In this document: piece by piece, positions 7,078-7,111 of the stretch
How the letters are laid out: every line of letters begins with the position of its first letter
How positions within the stretch are numbered: the first letter of the stretch is position 1
Source of the DNA: Bacteroidales bacterium
GTDB taxonomy: Bacteria > Bacteroidota > Bacteroidia > Bacteroidales > UBA932
Direction of reading: 5' to 3'
DNA: 7,111 bases
NCBI GenBank assembly: GCA_016285215.1
Contig: JAEEQI010000129.1
Coordinates: 1 to 7,111 of the forward strand
Program-made: the position numbers and the translations under genes
The notes under the pieces: model-generated
Database searches by the model: none
What the model was told of the DNA's origin: nothing
Seen by the model: the letters and a program-made list of their open reading frames with translations, nothing else

Positions 7078-7111
7078 TCGTCCACCGTCCCCGGTCAGGA
7101 CTCAAAACGTC

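Noticed and set aside
6626..7105. Minus-strand frame of 159 codons opposite the end of ftsE
   Set aside because: It is antisense to the conserved half of FtsE (signature and Walker B), and its N-terminus is a low-complexity reading of the GC-rich palindrome.

Overview
The window looks like chromosomal DNA from a member of the Bacteroidota, most likely Bacteroidales, with fairly GC-rich coding regions. Three things point there. The putative promoters carry the phylum's -7 box TAnnTTTG. The starts of these genes lack strong Shine-Dalgarno sequences. The proteins (GyrB, a stand-alone FtsE, and a periplasmic TPR protein paired with a plugless outer-membrane barrel) have Bacteroidota character. 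Genus cannot be fixed by eye.

Layout from left to right. Positions 1-1309 (minus strand) hold the N-terminal 436 codons of gyrB, cut by the window edge just before the TOPRIM domain. A 93-bp gap follows, containing a well-formed gyrB promoter, an AT-rich dyad between its two boxes, and a GC-rich palindrome. Positions 1403-3076 (minus) encode a 557-residue outer-membrane beta-barrel. Positions 3080-6001 (minus) encode a 973-residue secreted protein built almost wholly of TPR-like helical repeats. The TPR stop and the barrel start are 3 bases apart, so the two are almost certainly one operon, transcribed TPR first. Positions 6002-6304 are a gene-free divergent intergenic region with two exact 35-bp direct repeats, a short hairpin, an imperfect palindrome and back-to-back -7 boxes. 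Positions 6305-7003 (plus) encode a complete FtsE-type ABC ATPase. The last 108 bp are non-coding as far as visible and carry a second copy of the GC-rich palindrome.

How the parts may work together: GyrB (supercoiling) and FtsE (cell-envelope and division ATPase) are housekeeping genes. The TPR-barrel pair is the uncharacterised part. A periplasmic TPR solenoid co-transcribed with an outer-membrane barrel resembles, in architecture only, TPR-plus-barrel export or assembly systems (BcsC, PgaA, AlgK/AlgE). No biosynthetic or secretion genes lie beside it here, so its substrate is unknown. If the only -7 box found upstream is used, the TPR-barrel mRNA has an unusual leader of roughly 240-250 nt containing the repeats.
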